Of a DNA stretch of 64,000 bases, positions 51,680 through 59,283 are shown piece after piece. The number at the start of each line of letters is the position of its first letter. Within the stretch, counting starts at the first letter, position 1. The notes below the pieces were generated by a model that did no database searches, was not told where the DNA came from, and saw nothing but the letters and a program-made list of their open reading frames with translations. The stretch is taken from positions 47,743 to 111,742 of the forward strand of contig NZ_QZVS01000082.1 in assembly GCF_003602235.1 (NCBI RefSeq), given 5' to 3'. The stretch comes from Cryobacterium melibiosiphilum. GTDB lineage: Bacteria > Actinomycetota > Actinomycetes > Actinomycetales > Microbacteriaceae. The position numbers and the translations under genes were made by a program.

Positions 51680-52545
51680 CCACCGCCGTCGCGCCACCGA
51701 CGCCGCCGGTCGCGCCCTCGCAGCGTCAGCGTCGACTCGGACTGCGCCTCACCCTGGTGGGAGTCGTCCTGACACTGTTGGGCCTGGCCTCGATCGGAGT
51801 GCTCATTGCTCTGACGATTCAGGCCAGCGCCGCCTTTGAGGGTGCGATGGCCGACACCTATACCCGCTCCCAGCTGTTCGGGCTCTACCAGAGCGAGCGC
51901 TCGACCGGTGCCCTCATCACGGCCGTCCCCGCCATCTTCTTTCTGTTGGCGATGTGTTTGGCCGGGCTGGGGGAATTGCTGCGCCGCGGAATCTGGACCC
52001 GCGCCCACCGTGGTTTCTGGCAGGGTGGCTCGAACACGGCCACCGTGCGCATGCTTAGCCCCGCCGTGCACCTCGTCTGGATTGCCGCGCCCCTGTTGGT
52101 CTGGGCGGCCCTCATCGCCGTGCCGCTTGTCCTCTCCTCGGCCGGGGGCTGGCCGGCCAACCTGCACTACTCGGTCGTGGACGACGTCTGGTTCCTGCTC
52201 GGTATGTATGGCGGTGTCGCCTCGGGCATCGCAGCGATCATGGGCGTTTCGCTGGTGAAAAAGCTGGCCTGGACCCGGCGCGTCAGGGCCGGCACGACTT
52301 TGCCGGCCGGAACGGGCAGCCGGTTCTGGCGGGGCCTGACCTACTATTGGCGTTTCGACCTGTGGCTCGCCTTCATCGGCGGCGCGATTCTCGGCCCGTG
52401 CTGGATGGCGCTCTTTTTCGAGGATCCGCCGTTCTTCTTCGCCGCCCTGGGCATCGGAGTGCTCTTCATCGGCCTCGCGGTGCTCGCCGCCGTCAATTTC
52501 TGGCGCTCTGCGGAGAACCTCGCCGCGGGCGAATCCGTGAGCTGA
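51676..52545 (+). CDS. Multi-span membrane protein, paralogue family member 2
   Basis: 289 residues, about six spans (LRLTLVGVVLTLLGLASIGVLIAL; AVPAIFFLLAMCLAGLGELL; VWIAAPLLVWAALIAVPLVLSS; FLLGMYGGVASGIAAIMGVSLV; FIGGAILGPCWMALFF; ALGIGVLFIGLAVLAAVNF). Shares YYWRFDLWLAFIGGAILG and FWRSAENLAAG with members 1 and 3. ATGA overlap upstream; the third member follows after 25 bases. Confidence 0.8.
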   Translation: MTTAVAPPTPPVAPSQRQRRLGLRLTLVGVVLTLLGLASIGVLIALTIQASAAFEGAMADTYTRSQLFGLYQSERSTGALITAVPAIFFLLAMCLAGLGELLRRGIWTRAHRGFWQGGSNTATVRMLSPAVHLVWIAAPLLVWAALIAVPLVLSSAGGWPANLHYSVVDDVWFLLGMYGGVASGIAAIMGVSLVKKLAWTRRVRAGTTLPAGTGSRFWRGLTYYWRFDLWLAFIGGAILGPCWMALFFEDPPFFFAALGIGVLFIGLAVLAAVNFWRSAENLAAGESVS

Positions 52546-52570
52546 GCCCCATGAGCACACGGGAGCCCCG

Positions 52571-53425
52571 ATGAGGGGAGTGAACGCGTCTCCGATCGCG
52601 CCACCGATCGAAGCCCGCCCCCGGCGACCACTTCTCTGGTTCTGGCTCACCCTGGGCGGCAGCGTGCTCGTGCTGCTCGGCCTCGCCTCGATCGGCCTGC
52701 TGCTCGCGCTGACGCTGCAGGCCAGCGCCGCCTTCGACAAGGTGATGGCCGGCACGTACACCGATGTGCGCAACCTCGGTTTGTCCGAGTACGAGCGCTC
52801 CGTGGGCTCGGCCATTATCGGCATCCCGATGGTGCTCTTTCTGGTCGCGTTCTGCCTGCTCATGCTGGGGGAGCTGTTGCGCCGCGCCGGCGGAGTCGTC
52901 GCGAGCATCCCCACCCTGTGGGTGCTCAGCCCCCGCGTGCACCTGGCCTGGATCGCCGCGCCCGTCATGGTCTGGGTGGCACTCATCGCCCTGCCCGTCG
53001 GGCTCGGTGTCGTCACCGGCTGGCCGGCCGCGCTCGAGCCCGAGGTCGAAAAAGACGTCTGGATGATCCTCGGTTTCTACGGGGCGATGGCCTTGGGCGT
53101 GGCCGCGGTGATCGCGGTATCGCTCGTGAAAAAGCTCGTCGGCCTGCATCGACCGGTCGTCCCGACCCCGGCGGGAACACGGCTCCCGTTCTGGCGAAAA
53201 GTGACCTATTGCGGGCGTTTCGACCTGTGGCCCGCTTTCTTCGGCGGCGCCTTCCTGGGGCCGGCCTGGATCGCCCTCTGCTACGACGACCTGCTTTTTC
53301 TGCTCGTCCCCCTCGGTACTGGGCTCATCGTGCTCGCTGTCGCGGTGCTCGCCGCCTGCACCTTCTGGCGCTCCGCGGAGATCCTTGCCGCCGCCGAAAC
53401 AGCCGTCACCGAATCGGGGAGCTGA
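52571..53425 (+). CDS. Multi-span membrane protein, paralogue family member 3
   Basis: 284 residues, tandem neighbour and closest relative of 51676: LGLASIGLLLALTLQASAAFDKVMAGTYT, WIAAPVMVWVALIALPVGLG, VTYCGRFDLWPAFFGGAFLGPAWIALCYDD, FWRSAEILAAAE. Probably arose by tandem duplication. GGGAG 7 bases before the ATG. The helical partner gene begins 2 bases after its stop. Confidence 0.8.
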   Translation: MRGVNASPIAPPIEARPRRPLLWFWLTLGGSVLVLLGLASIGLLLALTLQASAAFDKVMAGTYTDVRNLGLSEYERSVGSAIIGIPMVLFLVAFCLLMLGELLRRAGGVVASIPTLWVLSPRVHLAWIAAPVMVWVALIALPVGLGVVTGWPAALEPEVEKDVWMILGFYGAMALGVAAVIAVSLVKKLVGLHRPVVPTPAGTRLPFWRKVTYCGRFDLWPAFFGGAFLGPAWIALCYDDLLFLLVPLGTGLIVLAVAVLAACTFWRSAEILAAAETAVTESGS

Positions 53426-53427
53426 CC

Positions 53428-53733
53428 GTGGATCTCAACTTCAACCTCACCCAGCTCAACACGCTCTTCCACGACCTCGTCACCGTGAAAGACAACTTCG
53501 AGCAGGCCGAGAGGTTCAGCGACGCGGTCTCCGCCGCCGTCGGGCATCCGGGGCTCTCCGACCGGGTGCAGGACTTCGCAAACCAGTGGAATGACAAGCG
53601 CGCCGGGATGGTCGAGCGGCTCGCGGACCTCGCCCAGACGGTCGACACCATCCACGACTCCTTCATCTCGGTCGATCTGGAACTGACCAACACGGCCCAC
53701 TCGAAGGATGACAACTACAGTGGCAACCTCTGA
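53428..53733 (+). CDS. 101-residue helical protein, effector-partner-like, copy 2
   Basis: 101 residues from GTG 53428. LSDRVQDFANQWNDKRAGMVERLADLAQTVDTIHDSF aligns with the copy at 48757 in sequence and position. Helical, no signal. Its end overlaps the following lipase-like effector gene by up to 26 bases, so the two products are translationally linked and probably interact. Confidence 0.78.
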   Translation: MDLNFNLTQLNTLFHDLVTVKDNFEQAERFSDAVSAAVGHPGLSDRVQDFANQWNDKRAGMVERLADLAQTVDTIHDSFISVDLELTNTAHSKDDNYSGNL

Positions 53734-55378
53734 TTCGGCCCTGTTCGAACCAGCCCTGTTCGAACCGTTGACCGGCAACTCCGTCGCGGTCGCCGATCAT
53801 GCCGGGCGCTACCTGATCACCGCGGATGCCATCAATGACGCGGCCCTCAGCCTCATCCGCATTTCCGGGCAACAGGATGCCGTGGGGCACGCCTTCGACT
53901 CCGTGCGCGAGCTGACCGACGAGGTCGCCGGCGAGATCGGCCAGGCCGAGGAACGCTACCGGGCCACCGCGCAGGCCCTCGCCGAGTACGCCGTCGACCT
54001 CGCCGCCGCCCAGGAGCGCGCCAACCGGGCCATCACGGCCGCCGGATCGGCGCAGGGCGAGGCGGGCACCTGGGCGAGCCAGGTGTCGACCCTGCAGGAG
54101 GAAGCCCTGGTGCCGGGCCCGGAACAGCTCGCCACGCAGCAGCGCCTGACCCGCGCCCAGTCCCAGCTCGACCAGGCCGAGGGCGCGCAGGCGGGGGCAG
54201 CAGCCGAGTACACCGCGGCGGTGGCCGACAAGATCGACGCGGCGGAGCGGGCATCCGCTCGCATCGAATCGGTCGTGAAAGACAGCCCGCTGAACGACAG
54301 CATGTGGAGCAACATCGGCGGGTTCCTCGCCGGGGTCGGCGGCTGGATCGCCGACGTGCTCGGCGCTGTCATCGATGTCGTGGCCGCCGCCGTCGACGTG
54401 ATCGCCCGGCTGCTCGTGGCGGTGCTCATCGTCGTCGCCCTCGCCGCGCTGCTGATCCTGGTCCTCGCGACCCTCGGTGTCGGCCTCGGCGTGCTGATGG
54501 TGGTCCTCGCGGTGGCCGTGCTCGCGAGCGTCGCCCTCGTCGGCCTGGCCCTCGCGGCCATGGCGAAGGAACGCGGCACCCCGACCGTGAAGCCGACTCT
54601 CACCGGTACGCCGTCGAGTCCCACCGACGATCCCTACGCGACGCTGTTCCTCGAACAGTCACGCATCGACGGGGCCGGCGACATCGACGGCGACGGCGTG
54701 GCCGACGTGGGGGTGATCAGCGTCATGAAGGTCGTCGGGGCCGACGGCGTCACCCGCTGGCGGGTGCAGATTCCGAGCACCCAGGAGTGGTCGCCCTTTG
54801 CGGACGACGCACCGAACGACCTCAACTCCGACCTCGTCGCCAAACTCAACCCGGCCCAGCGCACCCAGCTCGAAAAGGCCGTCGAGGCGGCATTGCTGCA
54901 GGCCGGCTACACGTCCGGTGACCCGACGATGCTCGCCGGCTTCAGCCTCGGTGGCATCACCGCCGGCAACCTCGCGGCCGACACCGACTTCGCGGCGGCG
55001 TTCAACGTGCAGGCCGTGGTGACCGGGGGAGCACCGCTCGACGACGTCTACATCGGCCCCGACATCTCGGTCATCTCCCTCGAGCACAACAGTGATCCCG
55101 TGGCGAACGTGGGGGACCTGCTGGCCGGGCATCCCACCGAGGCCAACCGCATCGTGATCGACATCGACGCGCCCGCGCAGCTGCCGAGCGACTTCAACCT
55201 GAACGGCACGCCGCCGACCCCGGCACCCCTCGGCCATGGCGCCGTGGACTACGCGGTGTCGGCGGGGGAGCACATCACCCGGTCGACGGATCCCCGCGTC
55301 GTGGCCGCGCGCGACCGCAGCGCCGAGTTCTTCGGCGGCACCGAGACGTATATTGACTACAGCGTGACGAGAGGCTGA
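53708..55378 (+). CDS. Effector-like T7SS substrate candidate 2 with lipase-like alpha/beta-hydrolase C-terminus
   Basis: 556 residues (ATG 53708; GTG 53720 possible). N-terminal ~200 residues helical, homologous to 49141 (GQAEERYRATAQALAEY, ANRAITAAGSAQ, ESVVKDSPLNDSMWSNIG). Then strongly hydrophobic helices (~205-290). From ~residue 305: a Ca-binding-like DIDGDGVADVG, then an alpha/beta-hydrolase: nucleophile elbow AGFSLGG (Ser413), HNSDPVANV (Asp463) and GHGAVDY (His510), in the order Ser-Asp-His. Such triads occur in lipases and phospholipases. No signal peptide. Predicted T7SS-exported lipase or esterase; substrate unknown. Two lipoproteins follow. Confidence 0.82.
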   Translation: MTTTVATSDSALFEPALFEPLTGNSVAVADHAGRYLITADAINDAALSLIRISGQQDAVGHAFDSVRELTDEVAGEIGQAEERYRATAQALAEYAVDLAAAQERANRAITAAGSAQGEAGTWASQVSTLQEEALVPGPEQLATQQRLTRAQSQLDQAEGAQAGAAAEYTAAVADKIDAAERASARIESVVKDSPLNDSMWSNIGGFLAGVGGWIADVLGAVIDVVAAAVDVIARLLVAVLIVVALAALLILVLATLGVGLGVLMVVLAVAVLASVALVGLALAAMAKERGTPTVKPTLTGTPSSPTDDPYATLFLEQSRIDGAGDIDGDGVADVGVISVMKVVGADGVTRWRVQIPSTQEWSPFADDAPNDLNSDLVAKLNPAQRTQLEKAVEAALLQAGYTSGDPTMLAGFSLGGITAGNLAADTDFAAAFNVQAVVTGGAPLDDVYIGPDISVISLEHNSDPVANVGDLLAGHPTEANRIVIDIDAPAQLPSDFNLNGTPPTPAPLGHGAVDYAVSAGEHITRSTDPRVVAARDRSAEFFGGTETYIDYSVTRG

Positions 55379-55382
55379 ATCG

Positions 55383-55877
55383 ATGAGCTCCCCCTTCAAG
55401 AAAGCGCTGCTGCGCGGTGCGGCAGCGGCCCTGGTGATTCCCGCCGCCCTGAACCTCACGGCGTGCGCCTCCCCGTCCGGTGGCGATGACGTGAAGTCGG
55501 CACTGTCCTCGCTGCGCACGACGCTCGAGTCGATCTCCGGGGTCGAGGAGGCCCGGGTGGCCGGCAGCTTCGACGGGTCCCCCGACCGTCGCAAGCTCGG
55601 CGTGACCGTCTATGTGACGGACATGTCCGTCGAAGCGGTGACTCCGATCGTGGAGCAGGCGCTGCAGCAGGCCTGGGCATTCGACGCGTTCGTGCCGGTG
55701 GGATATTCGATCCAGGTCTGGCCGTCGCCGGTGCCGAGCCCGCCGGCCAACGCCGACACCATGTTCGACATCGAGCAGATCCAGTCCGCGCTGGAGCTGA
55801 CCGGCGGGTTCGTCTACAACCGGGCGCTGTCGGTCGGCCCCGACGTGCTCGAAGCCAAGTTCGGTGCGCGCGGCTGA
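55383..55877 (+). CDS. Lipoprotein, possible immunity protein 1
   Basis: 164 residues. Signal peptide with lipobox LTAC at residues ~22-25, so it is a lipid-anchored outer-face protein. A small alpha/beta domain: ALSSLRTTLESISGVEEARV, KLGVTVYVTDMSVEAVTPIVEQALQQAW, YSIQVWPSPVPSPP, then MFDIEQIQSALEL...VLEAKFGARG. Starts 4 bases after the lipase-like effector. Sister of 55879, which has the same ending (VLEARFGPRG). An immunity role is inferred from position and surface anchoring only. Confidence 0.82.
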   Translation: MSSPFKKALLRGAAAALVIPAALNLTACASPSGGDDVKSALSSLRTTLESISGVEEARVAGSFDGSPDRRKLGVTVYVTDMSVEAVTPIVEQALQQAWAFDAFVPVGYSIQVWPSPVPSPPANADTMFDIEQIQSALELTGGFVYNRALSVGPDVLEAKFGARG

Positions 55878-55878
55878 C

Positions 55879-56418
55879 ATGGCCGCACCGAGAACCGTGG
55901 GGGCCCTGCCCCGAACCGTGCTGGCCGCCGTCGCGGCAGTGCTGCTGATTCCGGCCAGCCTCGGACTGGCCGGCTGCGCCGAAACGCGCGCCCCGGGCGG
56001 CTCCGGCGGCTTTGGTGGCTCTGGCACGAGTGTCGAGGCCGGAATTGACACCCTGCACACGGCACTGACGTCGATCGACGGGGTCGACCAGGCGCGGGTC
56101 ACAACGAATACCGACGGATCGCCCGTCCAGCGCCGTCTCAACGTGGTGCTGTACGTGTCCGATCTGTCCGCCGATGCCGTGACGCCGGTCGTGGCCGACG
56201 CCCTGCAGGAGGCCTGGCACTTCGACGCGTTCACGCCGGTCGGCTACGCGATCGAGGTCTGGCCGGCCCCCGTGCCCGAGCCGCCGGTCGACTACGACGA
56301 CATGTTCGACCTCGAGACCATCCTGACCGACCTCGATCTGGGCGGCGGCTACGTCTACGATCGGCAGCTCGCCCTCGACGCCGATGTTCTCGAGGCCCGG
56401 TTCGGCCCTCGTGGCTGA
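55879..56418 (+). CDS. Lipoprotein, possible immunity protein 2
   Basis: 179 residues from ATG 55879, one base after the previous stop. Signal peptide with lipobox LAGC, a Gly/Ser linker, then the same domain as 55383 (VDQARV, LNVVLYVSDLSADAVTPVVADALQEAW, YAIEVWPAPVPEPP, MFDLETIL). Tandem duplication of the previous gene. It overlaps the next gene by 8 bases. Confidence 0.82.
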   Translation: MAAPRTVGALPRTVLAAVAAVLLIPASLGLAGCAETRAPGGSGGFGGSGTSVEAGIDTLHTALTSIDGVDQARVTTNTDGSPVQRRLNVVLYVSDLSADAVTPVVADALQEAWHFDAFTPVGYAIEVWPAPVPEPPVDYDDMFDLETILTDLDLGGGYVYDRQLALDADVLEARFGPRG

Positions 56419-57103
56419 GCCGGCGCCATCCGTGCCCCCTGTTTCGGCGCCATCTGCGGCCATGACCGGTGTCGACGGGCTGCAGCTGAGATTCCCCGGC
56501 ACCTGGTGGCAGATCCCACTCGCCGACCCGGTCGCCGCCCGCGAATCCGCCCGGGCCCTCATCGTTCAGGCCGTCGGCCGCGCCGATCAGCACGCCCAGC
56601 TGCGCGCCGAACTGCGCCGCAGCCTTGACCTGGCGATGACCGAAGCCCGCAGCATCGATGCCCGCCGCTTCGCGATCGCGAGGGAAATCGTGCCCGACAT
56701 CCCGATCCCGGCCTTTCTCAGCATCGTCGACTCCACGACCGAACTCACGGCAGCCGCGTCGACCGAGCCCGGAGTCGTGCTCGACCTGTTCCTGGCCGGT
56801 CTCGCCCACGCTGCTCCGGCGACGGCTGCCACCCCGGCGCCGGATGCCGCCCCCGCCGGCCCGGCGGAGCGGTTCGCGGTCGGGCCTTCGCAAGTGGCCC
56901 GCCGGGTGCGGTACCGCACGGTGCCCGCCGACGGCGAGGCCCCGCAGATCACGAACCTCATCGTCGAGTTCTGGATGACCGTGCCCGGGCAGAAGCGGGT
57001 CGTGCTGCTGGTCTTCACGTCGCCGGCCGCCGAGCTCGTGCAGCCGCTGCTCAACCTGTTCGGGGCGATCGTCGCATCCGCGCGTTGGCCCGAAAACCGA
57101 TGA
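56411..57103 (+). CDS. LPxxW-type accessory protein, paralogue 3
   Basis: 230 residues from GTG 56411. LQLRFPGTWWQIPLADPVAARESARALIVQAVG, then ARRFAIAREIVPDIPIPAFLSIV and a C-terminal beta-rich part as in 51038. Its place at the end of the lipase-like module mirrors paralogues 1-2, which follow effector 1. The stop codon lies inside a large palindrome. Confidence 0.77.
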   Translation: MAEPAPSVPPVSAPSAAMTGVDGLQLRFPGTWWQIPLADPVAARESARALIVQAVGRADQHAQLRAELRRSLDLAMTEARSIDARRFAIAREIVPDIPIPAFLSIVDSTTELTAAASTEPGVVLDLFLAGLAHAAPATAATPAPDAAPAGPAERFAVGPSQVARRVRYRTVPADGEAPQITNLIVEFWMTVPGQKRVVLLVFTSPAAELVQPLLNLFGAIVASARWPENR

Positions 57104-57168
57104 GCGCGCCCCATACGGGTGAGCGCTACGGTAACGGCCGTAGCGCTCACCCGTATGGGGCGCGCTCA
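57101..57168. repeat. Perfect 31-bp inverted repeat at the end of the T7SS-like operon
   Basis: 57101-57131 pairs without mismatch with 57138-57168, loop TAACGG. The TGA stop of the preceding gene is the first three bases of the left arm. It can serve as a terminator in both directions, although no T-run follows; its length and perfection also fit a recently acquired palindromic element. Confidence 0.85.
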
Positions 57169-57253
57169 CCACGGTTGTCGAGCGTGCCGACGCACTTGCG
57201 GGGGGCGGGGGCCGCTCCGGCGGCGTGCGGCGCGCAGCGGGTATTCTGAACGC

Positions 57254-57928
57254 ATGGACGTGTCGCTGGAGTCGCGTGTCGGCCAGGAGGTCGACAGCTG
57301 GCTGCGTTGGCTTCCCCGCTGGCGGCCCGGCACCCACCGCGCCCGCACCCGACTCTGCCGCCAGTGCTTCGGCTCACCCGTCATCGCCGCCGCGGGCCTC
57401 GCCGAAGACGTTCCGCACGCCGTGCAGCACGCCCTGACGATGCGGATGAAGGGCATCGTCGAGTCGCTCGTGGACGATTTCACGACCGAGAACCTGCCCA
57501 GGCTCGCCGCCGAACTGCACCGCAGCGAGGAGCGCCGGGCCCGCCGCCCCTACCGCCCGGCCGAGGGGCTCGACCCCGAGTTCAGCGGCCTCGACCTCGA
57601 CCCGCCGGCGTCCGACGACGCTCCCTTCCTCTTCACCTTCGCCGAACTCGCCGATGCCGAGCCCGACCTGCCGCCGGAGTCGCGCGCGGTGCCGGCCCCG
57701 GCGCATCCGCTGCCGCCGTTGAGCGCCGCGGACAAGGTCGCGATCCGCGCCGAGCTGGCCCGCGCCGACGACTTTTCCACCCGGGTCGGGCGCGCGCTTT
57801 GCGCAGAATTGGGCCGCCACCGTGAGCGGATGCGCGCCGCCGTCGCCGAATTCGTCGAACCTCAGGTGCAGTCCCTGCTCGCCGACCTCGGGAGCAGCCT
57901 CGATTCGCCGCAGTGGCCCCGCGAGTAG
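57254..57928 (+). CDS. Conserved-looking cytoplasmic protein of unknown function
   Basis: 224 residues from ATG 57254. The N-terminal third is basic with an RLCRQCFGSP segment (two Cys, C-x2-C), then helices (LTMRMKGIVESLVDDFTTENL), a Pro/Asp-rich middle and a C-terminal helical part (ADKVAIRAELARADDFSTRVGRAL). No signal peptide or span. Not recognised. It stands alone between the palindrome and the rpsL promoter and may be a housekeeping-side gene rather than part of the T7SS-like locus. Confidence 0.7.
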   Translation: MDVSLESRVGQEVDSWLRWLPRWRPGTHRARTRLCRQCFGSPVIAAAGLAEDVPHAVQHALTMRMKGIVESLVDDFTTENLPRLAAELHRSEERRARRPYRPAEGLDPEFSGLDLDPPASDDAPFLFTFAELADAEPDLPPESRAVPAPAHPLPPLSAADKVAIRAELARADDFSTRVGRALCAELGRHRERMRAAVAEFVEPQVQSLLADLGSSLDSPQWPRE

Positions 57929-57953
57929 CCTGTGGCCAGAGCACCGCGTCCAT

Positions 57954-57982
57954 TTGACCGGGCCCCCGCGGCGGGATAGTAT
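57954..57982 (+). promoter_or_regulatory. Strong sigma-A-type promoter of the rpsL operon
   Basis: TTGACC (57954-57959), 17-base spacer, TAGTAT (57977-57982), close to the TTGACA-17-TATAAT consensus. It lies about 285 bases before rpsL, so the transcript has a long leader (57929-58266 holds no gene). This promoter would free rpsL-tuf from dependence on rpoC transcription. Confidence 0.75.
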
Positions 57983-58266
57983 TTCCCGGTGTGCGCTTTG
58001 TCGTGCGCCTGACTTGTGCCCTCGCGAGGTTTCCCTGTGGAACATCGCGGCCGGTGTGAAGCGTCGGGTGCCTGGTACGGCACACCACGGGTTTGCTCTC
58101 CGAGCAGCCCCCACGGCATACCTGCCAAAAGCCTCGAATGCTTGTCTTTCGGTGTGGCTGGCGGGTCCAGATGAACTCGGTTCGACCGGCTCGCAGCAGT
58201 GTGAGCCGCAACGATCGAATGCTAATCACAAAGCTGTCACCGTGCAGCAATAACAAGGAGTAATTA

Positions 58267-58641
58267 GTGCCCACCATTCAGCAGTTGGTGCGAAAGGGCC
58301 GTAGCCCCAAGATCACCAAGACCAAGGCTCCCGCCCTGAAGTCCAACCCGCAGCAGCGCGGCGTTTGCACGCGCGTGTACACGACCACCCCGAAGAAGCC
58401 GAACTCGGCTCTGCGCAAGGTCGCCCGCGTCAAGCTTTCCAACGGAACCGAAGTCACCGCCTACATTCCCGGCGAGGGCCACAACCTCCAGGAGCACTCC
58501 ATGGTGCTCGTGCGCGGAGGCCGTGTAAAGGACCTCCCCGGTGTGCGTTACAAGATCATTCGCGGCGCACTGGACACCCAGGCCGTCAAGAACCGCAAGC
58601 AGGCACGTAGCCGCTACGGCGCAAAGATGGAGAAGAAGTAA
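58267..58641 (+). CDS. rpsL: 30S ribosomal protein S12
   Basis: 124 residues, normal length. [11 protein letters not shown] start, [57 protein letters not shown]. The Lys residues whose change gives streptomycin resistance (in TPKKPNS and GRVKDLPG) are wild type. GTG start with AAGGAG 7-8 bases upstream. The stop overlaps rpsG (TAATG). Confidence 0.99.
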   Translation: MPTIQQLVRKGRSPKITKTKAPALKSNPQQRGVCTRVYTTTPKKPNSALRKVARVKLSNGTEVTAYIPGEGHNLQEHSMVLVRGGRVKDLPGVRYKIIRGALDTQAVKNRKQARSRYGAKMEKK

Positions 58642-59111
58642 TGCCTCGTAAAGGACCCGCTCCCAAGCGCCCCGTCGTTGCCGACCCGGTTTACGGTGCA
58701 CCCATCGTCAGCCAGCTCGTCAACAAGATCCTCCTCGACGGCAAAAAGGGCCTCGCCGAGCGCATCGTTTACGATGCCCTCGCCGGCGTTTCCGCCAAGA
58801 ACGAGCAGGATGCCGTTGTCACGCTGAAGAAGGCACTCGACAACGTGCGCCCGACCCTCGAGGTGCGTTCGCGCCGCGTCGGTGGCTCGACGTACCAGGT
58901 TCCGGTTGAGGTCAAGCCGCACCGTGCCAACACCCTGGCACTGCGCTGGTTGACCAGCTACGCCAAGGCGCGTCGCGAGAAGACCATGACCGAGCGTCTC
59001 ACCAACGAGATCCTCGACGCCAGCAACGGCCTCGGTGCCGCTGTCAAGCGCCGCGAGGACACGCACAAGATGGCTGAAGCCAACAAGGCGTTCGCTCACT
59101 ACCGCTGGTAG
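58641..59111 (+). CDS. rpsG: 30S ribosomal protein S7
   Basis: 156 residues, the usual length. [77 protein letters not shown]. It nucleates assembly of the 30S head. Coupled to rpsL by a one-base overlap. Confidence 0.99.
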   Translation: MPRKGPAPKRPVVADPVYGAPIVSQLVNKILLDGKKGLAERIVYDALAGVSAKNEQDAVVTLKKALDNVRPTLEVRSRRVGGSTYQVPVEVKPHRANTLALRWLTSYAKARREKTMTERLTNEILDASNGLGAAVKRREDTHKMAEANKAFAHYRW

Positions 59112-59144
59112 TCACTGCTGGCTCACTGTAGCCAGATCAGTGAG

Positions 59145-59172
59145 GCCGCGCTCCGGGCGACCGGAGCGCGGC
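59145..59172 (+). terminator. Hairpin between rpsG and fusA
   Basis: Perfect 12-bp GC stem (59145-59156 with 59161-59172) with GCGA (GNRA) loop, 34 bases after the rpsG stop, no T-run. Partial terminator or processing site that separates ribosomal protein and elongation factor levels. Confidence 0.65.
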
Positions 59173-59283
59173 ATCCGCTGATTGCACGGACCAAGCTGGG
59201 CTTGCTCGTCAGGCCCGGTCAGCTGGGAATGCAATCATTGAAACTGCACCGCTAGACCCACCCCTATTTGTTGGAGGACCCCC

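Noticed and set aside
764-58266. The accessory block as a prophage or integrative element
   Set aside because: No integrase, phage structural gene, tRNA target or flanking attachment repeats could be seen; only small palindromic repeats lie at the edges.
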